Source of the DNA: JBBILU01 sp037444775 | GTDB lineage: Bacteria; Patescibacteriota; Gracilibacteria; BD1-5; UBA6164 | Assembly (NCBI GenBank): GCA_037444775.1 | Contig: JBBILU010000005.1 | Coordinates: 1 to 64,000, forward strand | Direction: 5' to 3' | DNA: 64,000 nt | Shown: one piece after another, positions 1-9,851 of the stretch | How positions within the stretch are numbered: position 1 is the first letter of the stretch | How the letters are laid out: each line of letters begins with the position of its first letter | Notes under the pieces: generated by a model | What the model saw: only the letters and a program-made list of their open reading frames with translations | Told to the model about the DNA's origin: nothing | Database searches by the model: none | Translations under genes and position numbers: made by a program

Positions 1-385
1 AAGTATTTTTTAATTTTGCATGATTATATAATTCTTCTATATAATAAGAATCTGAAGTCAAACAAATAACATGAGCAAGATGATTTTGCTTTGTTAATCA
101 AATAAAAAACTTAAATAATTCTTCAACCAAAAGTAAATTATCTTCTTTATTTATAATAATATTTTTTAAATATTGAAATTCATCAAGAATTATTACTGGT
201 TTTATTCAATCATTATTTAGTTTTTTTATTTTTCTCATCATAAGAGTAAAAATATTTGTTTGTAAAATATTTTCATCTTCTTTATCCCAAGAAAAACCAA
301 ATTCTCATACATAAGGAATTTTTGATTCAATAGAAAATTTATTTGGTCTCCTGAAGAAATAAGTTGAAGATTGAAAAAGTTTCAT
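1..385 (-). CDS. Truncated archaeal-type ATPase (runs off the left edge)
   Basis: Reading TGA as Gly, the minus strand gives an open frame from an ATG at 385 to the window edge. A Walker B motif (PVIILDEFQYL, about residues 69-79) is followed by a sensor-1-like stretch (HVICLTSDS). This order is typical of the archaeal-type ATPases of the STAND/AAA class. No P-loop precedes it, and an in-frame TAG lies just upstream of the ATG, so the N-terminal nucleotide-binding part is missing. An IS30 remnant begins only about 55 bases upstream, which suggests that an insertion or deletion removed the front. It is probably a non-functional fragment, although the part outside the window is unseen. Confidence 0.6.
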
Positions 386-441
386 AATGATTCAGACCTA
401 GATAATTATATTTAATATGTTTGTTTTGAAACAATTTATAA

Positions 442-630
442 AAGTGAACTGTTGAGAACATAAATATGTTTATCAAGCAATATTTACCTAGAAATACAGA
501 TTTATCTACAATTACAACTAAAGAAATCTATTCTATTTAAGGAAGAATCAATAATAGACCTAGAAAATGTTTAAACCTTTTTTCTCCAAATGAATACTTT
601 TATAAAGAAACTTGAATTAAACTAAATTAA
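442..630 (+). pseudogene. IS30-family transposase C-terminal remnant
   Basis: The translated frame shows the typical C-terminal end of IS30 transposases: a GT-E-N block followed by IKQYLPRNTDLS, then NNRPRKCLN and a SPNEYF-like stretch. This corresponds to the family pattern 'E-N-x-N-G-x-(I/L)-R-Q-Y-F-P' plus 'N-N-R-P-R-K-x-L'. An in-frame TAA interrupts it in front of the NNRPRK block, and everything upstream, including the HTH and most of the DDE domain, is missing. It is a dead fragment. A repeat that probably represents the element's right end follows within 60 bases. Confidence 0.75.
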
Positions 631-633
631 AAA

Positions 634-717
634 ACTTTTAGAAATTTAATTTAAAATTGATTATTCCATAATTTATATATAATTTCTAAAAGTGTCCGGT
701 CTCGGGCTAGAATTTAT
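634..717 (+). mobile_element. Probable right end of the IS30-like element, with 37-bp repeat
   Basis: Directly after the transposase stop, ACTTTTAGAAATT (634-646) is inverted at 681-693. It leads into a relatively GC-rich block at 691-710 that stands out in this AT-rich sequence. The 37 bases 681-717 recur exactly, in the same orientation, at 10601-10637. Position after an IS30 transposase end suggests an IS terminus; the exact tip cannot be fixed from two copies. Confidence 0.5.
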
Positions 718-743
718 GGTTTTTTTATAAATAACAAACAAAT

Positions 744-1322
744 ATGAATCTTTTTATAAATGCAATTTCGCAAAACTGAATTTTAGCATTACTTGATAAA
801 GAAAGAAAAATCATTTCTTCACTAGAAATAAATATATTATGACAAGAAAGTTCAAAACTAATACAAGTTATAAATAACTTTTTAAAAGAAAATAATATTA
901 TTTATGATAATTTAGGAAATATTATTTTGGTAAATTGACCTTGAAGTTTTACTGCAATAAGAACTATTATTTTGGTTGTAAATACTATAAATTTTATAAC
1001 TAAGAAAGATTTAACAGATTTAAACTTTTTTGATTTATATGAAAATTATCCTATAGTTAAATCTTCTTCTAAAAGAGATTTATTTGTAAAATTAAACGAA
1101 GATTCTTGTATAGAAGTATTTTCTAACGAAAAATTTTTAGAATATATAGAGCGAAATCAAATAGAAAAAATTTATTGAGATTTGTGAAATAATATAATTT
1201 TTGAGAAAATTCAAAAAAAAGTTGTCAATAATATAAATTATGATAAAATCATAAAGAATTTAGTTTTTAAAAACAAAAAAATATTGGAACCGTTATATAT
1301 AAAAAAACCCAGTATTTGTTAA
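744..1322 (+). CDS. tsaB: tRNA N6-threonylcarbamoyladenosine protein TsaB
   Basis: TsaB is the inactive partner that dimerises with TsaD in making t6A37 on ANN-decoding tRNAs. The 192-residue frame contains the hallmark NGPGSFTAIRT at about residues 64-74, with both P-flanking glycines written as TGA. Starting at the ATG gives the usual N-terminus of a hydrophobic strand followed by a short ASKHA-like fold. The length is on the short side of the family (about 200-230), as is common in reduced genomes. A membrane protein follows 22 bases downstream on the same strand, so the two may be cotranscribed. tsaD is not in the window. The call is firm on the GPGSFT motif. Confidence 0.85.
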
Positions 1323-1344
1323 TTTAAAATATAATTATAAATAT

Positions 1345-1875
1345 ATGCATAAAGTTCATTTAGATTGAATGAGGCCTTGAGAAGAAATTAAAACTGTTCT
1401 TAAAAGACATTGGATAGTTTATGTTTTTTTGTTTTTGTATTTTTTTCTTGGAATATGAGTTACTTTGACAATTTATATTCTTTGATGAAATGCTTGGACT
1501 AATTTAACTGCTGTAATATTTTGGATGTTTTTTTCTATTTTTCTTTATATAAAATGGCTTGATCACGAGTTAGATATGCTTATTGTTACAAACAATAGAA
1601 TTGTTTGTGTCGAACAAGTATCATTTCTAAACAGAGAAGTTTCTCAATGTAATTTATGACAGGTTCAGGAAGTTTGACTTAATACAAAGTGAATTTTAGC
1701 AAATATTTTGAATTTTTGAACTGTAAAAGTCCAAACAGCTTGAAATACTAGTAATTTTGATATGCCATATTGTCCAGATCCACATCACAATACAAAAATA
1801 ATTTTAAATATGGCAGATGAATATAGAGATGCTCATTCTGTGAAATGAATAAAAACAGAATTAATTTCATCTTAA
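1345..1875 (+). CDS. PH-domain-like membrane protein (YdbS/bPH_2 type)
   Basis: The protein has 176 residues. Two hydrophobic segments at about residues 24-46 and 50-70 are followed by 'TNNRIVCVEQVSFLNREVSQ', the usual start of the bacterial pleckstrin-homology-like domain found in YdbS/YdbT proteins. The C-terminus is soluble. Family members are small inner-membrane proteins without a settled role. The start is the ATG just downstream of tsaB; a TATAAT-like sequence lies immediately in front of it, so it may also have its own short-leader promoter. Glycines are frequently TGA. Confidence 0.7.
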
Positions 1876-1925
1876 ATAAAAAAACTAAAATCAATTATAA
1901 ATTTTGGGTTTTTGATACTATCTTT

Positions 1926-3065
1926 TTAAATTCTTTTTCCATCAATATAAATTTCAAAGTTTCTCTTTTTTAGTTCATCAATAAACCATTCTTCTTCTAC
2001 AAAGTCTTCAGGATGATAGACTCACGGAGTTAGTTCATTATTTGCCAAAAATTGTGCAATCAAAGAACATCAAATTCAAGTATTCATAACTCAAGCTGGA
2101 ATTCAAGAAACAGAATAGTTTACAATTTCAACAACTTTTTCATCAAGTTTTATAAATAAACTTTCTTTATCTTCAACATCAAAGTTTTGAGGTGCAAACT
2201 TTGCCATAATTGAATTCGTGAATTCAAAAGGACTAATTTCAACTCATTTAATATTTATTTTTTCTTTACTTAGAAATCCAAATTCATCTAGACTTTTTAC
2301 TAGACTTATAAGTCAATCACTATGCTTCATCACGAAGTAAACATTTTTTATTCACTTCTCACTCAAAAGTTCTGGGAGTGAAAATTGTTCATCATGATTT
2401 GTTACATAACTTTTTGGTAAAAAACAAGAACTTCTTCCTCGTGATAATTGGCAAAAATCTGCATTTATCTTTTTTGAACTTCATTTAACAAACTTATATT
2501 TTCAATCTTCAAAAAGTAAAGCATCTCAAAGAATTTCTTCAACAACAGTTTGAAAATTAAAAGGCAACATTTTATCTGGAGCATTTTTTATTTCATCATT
2601 GAAAGAAATAGTTAATGTTTCTACCTTTTTCATATCACGAGAAGCAAATTTTGTTAAAATATTCACAATTCAAGGAGCAGAACCAGCTCATAAACAAGCT
2701 GAAATTCAGCTCTCTTTTGCAAGTCAATCTTTTGTTCTAGATATTTTAATTCAATTATAATCATCTCATAAGTCAACATAACTTTTTCAAGATAATAAAC
2801 AAATATCCAGAACCAAGCTATTAAAAGTATATTCTAGACAGTTTGCAACTAAATCATATTTTTTAAATATTTTCACTAATTCTTTTTCATTTCTCAAGTC
2901 AACAACAACTTTTTCTAAGTTTTTGCTATTAAGTTTCTTCATAAAATTTTCTATTTTATTTTCATCTCTTCAAGCAATTCAAACAAAAAAGTTAGAATCT
3001 AGTAAATCTCTTACAACAACTTGTCAAACATTTCAATATCAACCCAAAACTAAAATTCTTTTCAT
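1926..3065 (-). CDS. Saccharopine dehydrogenase-like NADP-binding oxidoreductase
   Basis: The 379-residue protein opens with a Rossmann dinucleotide motif, LVLGGYGNVGQ, at about residues 5-15, two of whose glycines are TGA. It continues as the Sacchrp_dh_NADP fold (VVDLRN, then 'YDLVANCLEYTFN', 'SYVDLGDD'). The family includes saccharopine and carboxynorspermidine dehydrogenases and several enzymes of unknown substrate; the actual substrate cannot be read from the sequence. It is convergent with the PH-like gene (ends 50 bases apart) and has no operon partner. The start is the only ATG in front of the Rossmann strand. Confidence 0.75.
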
Positions 3066-3146
3066 AAAATATTATTATAAAATAAAGTTGAACAAATTCT
3101 ATCACATTTTTTTATAAAAAGCTAGAAAATGACTATTTATTATAAT

Positions 3147-3187
3147 AAAAAAATAAGTACTTTTTAATAAAAATACTTATTTTTTTT
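3147..3187 (-). terminator. Terminator after the HU gene
   Basis: A 13-bp inverted repeat (3147-3159 and 3174-3186) around a 14-base loop is flanked by an A-run on one side and a T-run on the other, so it can act in both directions. It lies just past the HU stop codon on the minus strand. Confidence 0.65.
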
Positions 3188-3213
3188 ACAATTATAGCAT
3201 TAACAAAGAAATA

Positions 3214-3486
3214 CTATCTAATAGCTTCTTTTAATGTTTTACCAGCTCTAAAAACTGGAGATTTCATAGAAGGAATAGTTATAGACTTTCCAGTTCTAGG
3301 ATTTACTCAGTTTCTAGATGCTCTAGTAGAAACTCTAAATGCACCAAAACCTGTAATATTAACTTCACCTCAAGCATTTAACTCATCAGTAATAACTTCA
3401 ACAAAAGAAGATAAAACTTTAGAAGCAGCATCTTGACTAAGACCAGCTTTAGCTGCAACAGCTTTAATAAAATCGTGTTTTTTCAT
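3214..3486 (-). CDS. HU-family DNA-binding protein
   Basis: At 90 residues the length matches HU exactly. The N-terminal helices (KHDFIKAVAAKAGLSQ) are followed by a GEVNITGFGAFRV core and the DNA-binding arm motif 'RNGVNPRTGKSI'. Glycines in the arm are TGA. HU bends and compacts chromosomal DNA as a dimer; with no second homologue in the window it is probably a homodimer. The gene stands alone with its own terminator. The start is the ATG at 3486, giving the family's usual M-K-K-x-D/E N-terminus. HU and IHF subunits cannot be separated with certainty here. Confidence 0.92.
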
Positions 3487-3634
3487 ATCTATTATTATTA
3501 ATAATGTAAAACAGTGATACTATAGCGATTTCTTAAAACTTTGCAAATTTATTTTTAAAAACAGATAAAAACTTGTAAAAATTGAATTTTTTATTAATTT
3601 ATAGAAGTATTTTTATTAATTAATTTTTTGAAAA

Positions 3635-4147
3635 ATGAATAATGAAATAAATAATGTTAATGTAGAGGAAAAAATAGAAAAATTAGTTTCTACCTTTTTT
3701 GAAAAACTAGGGTTTATTTTAGATGATATAAATATTTCTGATAAAGGAAATAATATTTTTCTTGTTAAAATAAAATCTAAAGATTCTCAACTGCTCATTT
3801 GATCTCAGTGAAAAACTCTTAATTCTATAAGAAAACTTCTTTCTTTAATGTTAAATGTAGATAATAATTTTATCTTTCTTCAATTAGAGGTTAATGATTA
3901 TTTAGAAAAAAAACAATCGAATTTTTTTAGACATATTGATATGAAAGTTGATTTAGTGAAAAGAACTTGAAGAGAATATATTTTTGATAAACTATCTTCT
4001 TATGAAAGAAAAAAAATCCATGCTTATATAGCTTCTCTTTGAACAAATGTTTATTCAAAAAGTGTTTGAGAATGAGAAAAAAGAAAACTTCATTTATTAA
4101 AAAGAAGTGATAAATTAACTATAGATTTTGATTGAGATAATATCTAA
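3635..4147 (+). CDS. KhpB/Jag-like RNA-binding protein (KH-R3H)
   Basis: The 170-residue protein has an N-terminal region with a KH-like segment (LLIGSQGKTLNSIRKLLSLML, GxxG loop near residue 55) and a C-terminal R3H signature (RxYIFDKLSSYERKKIHAYIA). This is the Jag/KhpB pattern. KhpB proteins bind small and messenger RNAs and affect cell division. The usual Jag N-terminal domain is absent, so it is a short form. The gene is monocistronic, with a convergent ATPase gene behind it. The GxxG tetrapeptide is G-S-Q-G with both glycines as TGA-type codons. Confidence 0.75.
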
Positions 4148-4213
4148 AATTAAAAAAATATGAGCAGTGAAACAGATATTTTAAGGAGATAGGAGGTTTT
4201 AATTTTATTAGAT

Positions 4214-5464
4214 TTAAGATTCAAAGTTAGAAATAAATGGTAATAAATAAAATGGTAGCTTATAATTATTTCACTCAAAAGATAATTCTTGTTTTGTAAT
4301 TAATAATTTTTTTGAAACATTAGAATAGTTCTGCTCAAAGTTTTTTATAGCTACTGGTATATTTTGAACCTTATTCGTATACTTTACTTCTATAGGAATA
4401 AATCATTTTTCTGTTTTAACAACAAAATCAATTTCTGATTTTGATATAGTTCTATAATAATAAATATTTTCTTTATTTCAGGTAATATCCGATAAAAAAT
4501 TATAAACTACATTTTCTATAAAACTTCCATCTAATATGTCAATATTTGATATATTTTTATTGTTGAAATAATTTACAACTCAAATATTTTGAAAATAAAC
4601 TTTTGGCATTTTTGATATTTCTTTTCTGATATTTGTATAATAAGGCTTAACTAAATCTATAACATAAGTTCACTCTAAAATATCTAAATAATAGTTTAAT
4701 TTTCTATCGTCTAAATTTAGAGTATTTGAGATTTCAGACTTATTTAATAAATTTCATACTTGATTAGAAAGAATTTTTAGTAAATTATTGAAAGCATTTA
4801 TATTTTCTATTTTCATAAAAAATGCTATATCTTTTGATATATAAGTTGAAATAATATTATTTAAAATTGCTTCCTTTTTTTTAATATCCTTTGTTATTAT
4901 AACTTCAGGATAACTAGAGTATTTTATATATTCTAGAAAATGATATTTGATATCTGAAATATCAAATCAAACATTATAAATATCATTTAGAGAATATTTG
5001 GAATACTTATATTTTGAAAAATAATTTATATATTCAAAAAAGCTTATTCAATTTATTTCAAAATCTATTTTTCTTCCTGTTAAGAATTCACTATTTTTTG
5101 TTATTTCCAAACTAGATGAGCCAGAAACGATCAGTTGAATACTTTCTTTTAATTCATCAAATACTCATTTTAAAAACAATCAAGCTTCTTTTATGTATTG
5201 AAATTCATCTATGAAAATATATAGCTTTTTATTTTGTAGTTGAGTTTTTATAAAATTTATAAAATTTTTAGGAGATAAAAATATATCATTTCAAAGTTCT
5301 AAATCAGCAGAAAAATATAAAGTTTTATTTCAATTATATTCTAAGCTTTTTTGAATTTCTTTCATTATAGTAGTTTTTCATACTTGTCTTGGTCACTTCA
5401 AAACAAGGATTTTTTTATCTCAAATCCATTTATTTAATTCGTTTACTATTTCTCTTGTTATCAT
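4214..5464 (-). CDS. DUF4143-type AAA ATPase
   Basis: The 416-residue protein has Walker A 'GPRQVGKTT' near residue 23, Walker B 'LYIFIDEFQYI' near residue 80, a sensor-1-like 'LIVSGSSSLE', and a C-terminal region with 'EIDFVV…IPIEVKYT', the nuclease-like DUF4143 part. This is the common family of ATP-binding proteins once called 'ATPase (AAA+ superfamily)'; the cellular role is unknown, and defence or selfish-element roles have been proposed. Two further members of the family lie at 38883-40109 and 46631-47917. The start ATG sits 80 bases from an IS end. The protein looks intact. Confidence 0.8.
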
Positions 5465-5543
5465 AAAAAATAAATAATTGTTAAAAATATATGATAATAA
5501 TAACAGATATTGCGAATAAATCAAGGTATTTTATGTAACTTTT

Positions 5544-6258
5544 TGTATCGTCCCACTCAAATCCGACCACTTGAAAAGGTTCAGAGATGAGATATTAAAG
5601 AGCAAAACAAGTCAAAAAAATAGACTAAAATTTTTTCTAAAATTCATAATAGTTAAATATGGCTTACTAATCACATTTTAACAAAATAAATAATTATCAA
5701 AAAATAGTATTATTTTTGAAAGAAAATAAAAAACTATATATTTTAACAATTAATTATTTATCTATGGAAGAAATGAAAATAACAAGGCTAGTAAATCATT
5801 TGAGAGAAACAGGATACAAACATCAAACAAACAAAAATATAAGCTTAGAATTGAAATTAAAGCTTTTTGAAGCTTACCGTGAGAAAAATAAAACAATGTC
5901 AAAAAATAAATTTTGTGAATATTTAAAAGAATTTTGAATATGAAAAACAAGCATAAAAGAAATAATTCATATTTGAGAAAAAAATAAACCAAAATCTTTA
6001 GAATATTCTTTTTGGCAAGAATATGAGAAAAGTAACTATTTTAAAAGATATAAACAAACAACAAGAAGAAAAAAAGTAGAACAACTCACAGAAAAAGAAG
6101 TAAATTATTTGATAAAACTAAGAGAGGAAGAACCAAATAAGTGATATAAGCTTTTTGATAATGGCTTGTTTATACCAGAAAATAAAAAAGAATTTCAAGA
6201 AATATTTTGAGAAAAGTATATTTCCAAAAGACTTTTTTATGATGTAATAGATAAATAT
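5544..6258 (+). mobile_element. Left part of an unclassified IS, cut by an ISAs1 element
   Basis: The left end begins near 5546 (TATCGTCCCACTCAAATCC). About 290 bases from here recur inverted at 48975-49266, and shorter copies of the same tip occur at 22942-23018 and 36645-36671. A transposase-like reading frame starts at 5764 and is broken at 6258, where the ISAs1 inverted repeat begins. The right end was not found. The family is not recognised. Confidence 0.7.
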
Positions 6259-6270
6259 CAGGGCTGTTAA
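5764..6270 (+). pseudogene. Truncated transposase (N-terminal HTH part)
   Basis: The frame begins at an ATG (MEEMKITRLVNHL), reads through several TGA glycines and runs to a TAA that belongs to the inserted ISAs1 end, so the last three codons are not native. The visible 168 residues are charged and helical, with a plausible helix-turn-helix (TMSKNKFCEYLKEFGIGKTS) near residues 40-60, as in the N-terminal parts of IS3/IS481-like transposases. The catalytic DDE part is missing. The same N-terminus is encoded by the remnant at 48975-49266. Transposase is inferred from the repeated ends, not from a catalytic motif. Confidence 0.6.
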
Positions 6271-7472
6271 TTTCTAATAAAAATTTGTAAATAAATATAA
6301 AATAATTATAACTTAGGTGGAAAAAAATATTTACTAAATTTTGAAAAATGTTATATAAAAAATTACAAAGCATAGAAGACCATAGAAGGAGTCAATGAAA
6401 ACAATTTTGATTAGCAGAAATACTATATTTTAGCATTATAGTAATAATAAGCTGAGCAGATTCATATAGAAAAATAAGCATATTTATAAAAACACATTTT
6501 GATAAATTAAAATCTAAGTATGGTTTAAAGTGGAAAAAAAGACCTTGATATTGAACAATAAGACAAATATTACAATGAAGAAATAAAGAAGAATTAGAAA
6601 GAATATTTAGAGAATATTCAATAGAACTTGTAAAATTAAAAGAGTGAGAAGAGCAAATAGTATCATTAGATTGAAAAGTAGTAAGAGGAAGTTTTGATAA
6701 TTTTAAAGACCAGAAAGCAATACAAATATTTAGTGCTTTACTGAATACAAAGATAATATTAGCACATGAAAAAATAGAAGAAAAAACAAATGAAATACCA
6801 ATAGCACAAAAATTTTTTGAAGAATTATGACTTAAAAATGCAATATTTACATTGGATGCATTGCATTGCCAAAAAAAACTTTTGAACAAGTAAAAAAGTC
6901 TTGAAATGAAGCAATAATTCAATTAAAGTGAAATCAAAAAAAGTTAAAAAGTAATTGTGAAAAAATAGTTTTAGAAGGCAAAAAGTTATCAGAATTTAGA
7001 ATTAAAAATACATGAAGAAATAGAGAAGAAACAAGAATTACAACTAAATATAAATTTGAGATATTAAGATAGTAAATTGTCTAAAGAATGGGCTTTTTAT
7101 ATAAAAGAACTTGTAAAAGTAGATAGAACAATAAAAAGATTTGATACAAAACTTAAAAAACATATTATTACTTTTGAATCATCATTTTACCTTTCCACAA
7201 AAACTTTAGACATAGAAAAATATGCAGAAATAATAAGATGACATTGGGCTATAGAAAACAAAAACCATTATGTAAAAGATGTATCTTTAAATGAAGATAA
7301 ATCTAGGATAAGAGTAAATCCTGATATTTTTGTTATTCTTAGGAGTTTTGCTTTGAATACTATGAGAGCAAATAATTCTACTAATATTAAAGCTGATTTG
7401 TATGAAAATTCCTTAAATTTAGACTTACTTTTTAAAAAATACTGCTATATATTTTAGAAATTAACAGCCCTG
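6259..7472 (+). mobile_element. ISAs1-family insertion sequence
   Basis: The element is 1214 bp with perfect 17-bp terminal inverted repeats, CAGGGCTGTTAATTTCT at 6259-6275 and its complement at 7456-7472. It holds one transposase gene of the ISAs1/H-repeat type. No matching target duplication is visible in the 8-10 bases on either side, so the flanks have been rearranged or the element moved by recombination. Confidence 0.9.
6348..7457 (+). pseudogene. ISAs1-family transposase, broken by two frameshifts
   Basis: The protein starts MLYKKLQSIEDHRRSQGK and shows the family blocks in order: 'SGADSYRKI', 'SLDGKVVRGS' with the first catalytic Asp, the TNEIP stretch, 'FTLDALHCQKK' with the second Asp, and near the end 'RGHWAIENKNHYVKDV' with the catalytic Glu. 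After HCQ the frame shifts at a run of eight A (about 6863-6870; nine would restore it), and again near 7068-7072. The first site could allow transcriptional slippage; the second looks like plain decay. TGA encodes Gly throughout, so the element is adapted to the host code. The stop overlaps the right inverted repeat. Confidence 0.85.
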
Positions 7473-7509
7473 GTGCTAAAGCAATATTTTACAATTTAAT
7501 AAAAATAAT

Positions 7510-7791
7510 ATGATTAATACTATTATGTCTATGTTTGTTTCTTGAGAAGCATGAGAATTAGAAAAATGGTTAGGTGAATGAGCTATTGATGGGAAAACAA
7601 TGACTTTATGTGATGTAAGAAGATCAGTTGAAGATACTTATTGAAAATGAAGGTTTACAAATGAAGATATTGTAGATGCAATGAAAAAAGCTTGATGACG
7701 TATTACTAATAGATCAGGCTCTGGAATTCCTGACTGGTGTTTTGTTGATATGGCTGAGTTAAATAAAATTTTAAATGGTAATAATAAATAA
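7510..7791 (+). CDS. Small hypothetical protein
   Basis: This is a 93-residue frame with six or more TGA codons in positions that suit glycine (WLGEGAID, DTYGKGRF, KKAGGRIT). It has no signal peptide or membrane segment. The sequence looks like a folded soluble domain with two helices and a C-terminal NRSGSGIPDW stretch. I do not recognise the family. A short palindromic sequence found just upstream (7474-7489) recurs after the gene. It lies directly behind the ISAs1 element, so its original promoter may be lost. Confidence 0.6.
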
Positions 7792-7841
7792 AGTTGTTTG
7801 GATTTAAAACAAATTAAAATTTAAAGTAAAAGTTTATTCGT

Positions 7842-7863
7842 ATATTGCTAAAGCAATATTTTT
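7842..7863 (+). terminator. Short terminator after the small gene
   Basis: An 8-bp stem (ATATTGCT / AGCAATAT) with a 2-base loop is followed by T residues. Sixteen bases of it (GCTAAAGCAATATTTT) also occur at 7476-7491, next to the right end of the ISAs1 element. Confidence 0.4.
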
Positions 7864-7916
7864 AATGAAATTTACAAATTTATCAATTATTAGTCCTATA
7901 TTTCTAATTTACACAA

Positions 7917-8162
7917 ATGTATTACACATATATCCTAGAATGCAATGACAAGACATTTTATACTTGAATTACAACAGATTTAGAAAGAAGAGTAAATGAA
8001 CATAATTTTTCTAAACTTTGAGCAAAATATACTTTTACAAGAAGACCAGTAAAAATTGTTTATTTTAAGAGTTTTGAAAACCGTTCTTTGGCATCAAAAG
8101 AAGAATTTAGAATTAAGAGTTTATCAAAAATTGAAAAAATAAAATTTATTCAAAAAAAATAA
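7917..8162 (+). CDS. GIY-YIG domain protein (YhbQ/UPF0213 type)
   Basis: This 81-residue, single-domain protein starts MYYTYILEC, contains FYTGITTDLERRVNEHN (the 'YxG…D…R…H' core with the catalytic Tyr and Arg), and ends with the FTRRPVKIVY-x-ESFE-like stretch of the UPF0213 group (here YFKSFENRSLASKEEFRIK). Members are small GIY-YIG nuclease-like proteins, with exonuclease activity on damaged DNA reported for E. coli YhbQ. The G of YTG is TGA. It stands alone and converges on cspA across a shared terminator. Confidence 0.88.
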
Positions 8163-8191
8163 AAATAGGAAATAAAAATATTTCCTATTTT
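8162..8191. terminator. Bidirectional terminator between the GIY-YIG gene and cspA
   Basis: A 12-bp perfect stem (8162-8173 and 8180-8191) of AAAATAGGAAAT and its complement has A and T runs on the two sides. It lies between two converging genes. Confidence 0.7.
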
Positions 8192-8203
8192 AGTGAGATT
8201 TGA

Positions 8204-8401
8204 TTAATCAGCAATTTTAACATTAACTGCCATTAAACCTCTTTTTCCTTGCTCAATATCAAATGTAACATTTTGACCTTCTTCTAATTCTTCGTTACCA
8301 GTAACTCCAGAAATATGAACAAAATACTCTTTGCCATCATTAGCAATAATAAATCAAAACCCTTTAGTCTCGTTAAAAAACTTAACTTTACCTGCATTCA
8401 T
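8204..8401 (-). CDS. cspA: Cold-shock domain protein
   Basis: The 65-residue protein has RNP1 (KGFGFI, residues 13-18) and RNP2 (EYFVHIS, residues 25-31) and the closing 'GLMAVNVKIAD'. It is a single-stranded RNA/DNA chaperone that keeps messages unfolded. The length and all aromatic binding residues match the family. Here GFGFI uses a mix of GGN and TGA codons. It lies alone upstream of the shared terminator and downstream of rsmA on the same strand, 58 bases away. Confidence 0.93.
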
Positions 8402-8459
8402 TTTAGTCGAATGTAAAAAAATAAAAAAAATTGACCAACACATATTATACACTTTCTTC

Positions 8460-9281
8460 TTATAAGCAAATTAATTTTACTAAATTACACCATATATCTA
8501 TATTAAGCTCTTCTGCTCTTGTGGTTTCTGAAATATTTAACTCTTTAAAACAAGATAAAAGTTTTTCTTTGGGAAATCAGCTTGAAATAAAATTTTTTAT
8601 AAGTTTTTTTCTAGCTTCTTTAAATCACATCTTTATTATTTTCAAAAAATCTTCATCACTACAAATTTCATCAAAAATATTATGTTTTTCAAAATATAAT
8701 ACAATAGATTCAACTTTTGGAACTGGGAAAAAACAAGAATTAGGAACTAAAACAACTTGTTTAACAAAACATTTTTTTGCAACAAAAAGTCATAGAACAG
8801 AAGACTTATCCGATAAGATTTTATCTCAAACATCTTTTTGCATCAAAATAATCATTGATTTTGGAGAAAACTTTACATCATACAAAAAATGCCTTAAAAT
8901 AGGTGATGTTATATAATAAGGAATATTTGCAATCACATTATAATCCTTATGCTCTTCATTCAATTCAAATTTCAAAACATCAATATTTTTTATTTCAAAG
9001 TCAATTTCTTGGATATTTAATTCTTTGTTTGAGATTCTATCTTCTAGAATTTTTACCATATCTAAATCAAGCTCGATTAATTTAAGACTTTTAGGTTTTT
9101 TATTTAGAAGTTTTTCTGTTAAAGCTCAATAACCAGGTCAAACTTCAACTATATTTTCTCAAAATATTTCTTTATAAGTAACTATTTTATCAAGAATATT
9201 ATCATCAACCAAAAAATTCTGTCCTAAGGATTTTTTGGCTATAACATTGTATTTCTTCAAAATATCAAAATGTTTATTCAT
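8460..9281 (-). CDS. rsmA: 16S rRNA dimethyladenosine transferase RsmA (KsgA)
   Basis: RsmA makes m6,2A at the two adjacent adenines of helix 45 in 16S rRNA late in 30S assembly. The 273-residue protein begins with KKSLGQNFLVDDNIL, then SAM motif I (EVGPGYGALT), an acidic ribose-binding turn (ELDLDMV) and motif IV (NIPYYITSPI near residue 110). The C-terminal domain ends ADELNID-like (AEELNIDIW). The length is normal. The MBL-fold and Nudix genes lie upstream on the same strand. Confidence 0.93.
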
Positions 9282-9370
9282 TTATTAAAAATTAAAATTA
9301 AATTTTTTTCTAATATTTTTTATAAAAATAAAAACACTAACTCATTTAGTTAATGCTTTCAAATAAAATA

Positions 9371-9841
9371 CTACTTTCATAAATTAACAAATTCAGTATT
9401 ATCCAGACTAAAATCTCATTTTATTTTGTAAAAATTAACTTCTTCTAAATTTTGTCATAAAGAATTTAAAAATAAATCTTTTCATTCTCAATATGGAATA
9501 ACTAGTTTAGCTTCAATATTCTCAAAAATTTTTATAGCCTGTTTAGTTCAAACAATAATTAATACATCAATATCTCCAAAAAAAGATAAAATATCTTCTT
9601 TAATCTCAAAATTATCATCAGTAATAATTACAATATTTTTGGAATCAAACAAAAAGTTATAAAAAAGTGAATTAGAATATTCTTTTACTTCCAATAAAAT
9701 TCCTGATTTTTCGTATTCTCATGGAAATGAAACTCAGATTTTATCCATAAAAACCAAGTTCTCAGCAATATTAAAAGTTATATCTTTTTTTTCTCAATTA
9801 GTCAAAACTAAAACATCTTCGTTATATTTTATATCGATCAT
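9371..9841 (-). CDS. Small metallo-beta-lactamase-fold protein without metal site
   Basis: The 156-residue protein resembles the short UlaG-like / Lactamase_B_3 proteins common in these lineages: paired strands around 'VSFPGEYEKSGILLEV', then 'IVIITDDN', 'DIDVLIIVGT' and 'EAKLVIPYG'. The metal-binding HxHxDH motif is absent, so it is probably non-catalytic. The stop is TAG at 9371; a TGA three codons earlier is read as Gly. It sits 10 bases downstream of the Nudix gene, so the two form an operon. Confidence 0.55.
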
Positions 9842-9851
9842 ATTTATATTT

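Noticed and set aside
4180..4200. Strong Shine-Dalgarno-like AAGGAGATAGGAGG
   Set aside because: No open frame starts within 15 bases downstream in either code; it lies between converging genes.
6392..6922. 176-codon minus-strand open frame
   Set aside because: Antisense of the ISAs1 transposase; Cys/Ser/Phe-rich with no recognisable domain.
8431..8916. 161-codon plus-strand open frame
   Set aside because: Antisense of rsmA, whose motifs (GPGYG, NIPYY) are clear on the other strand.
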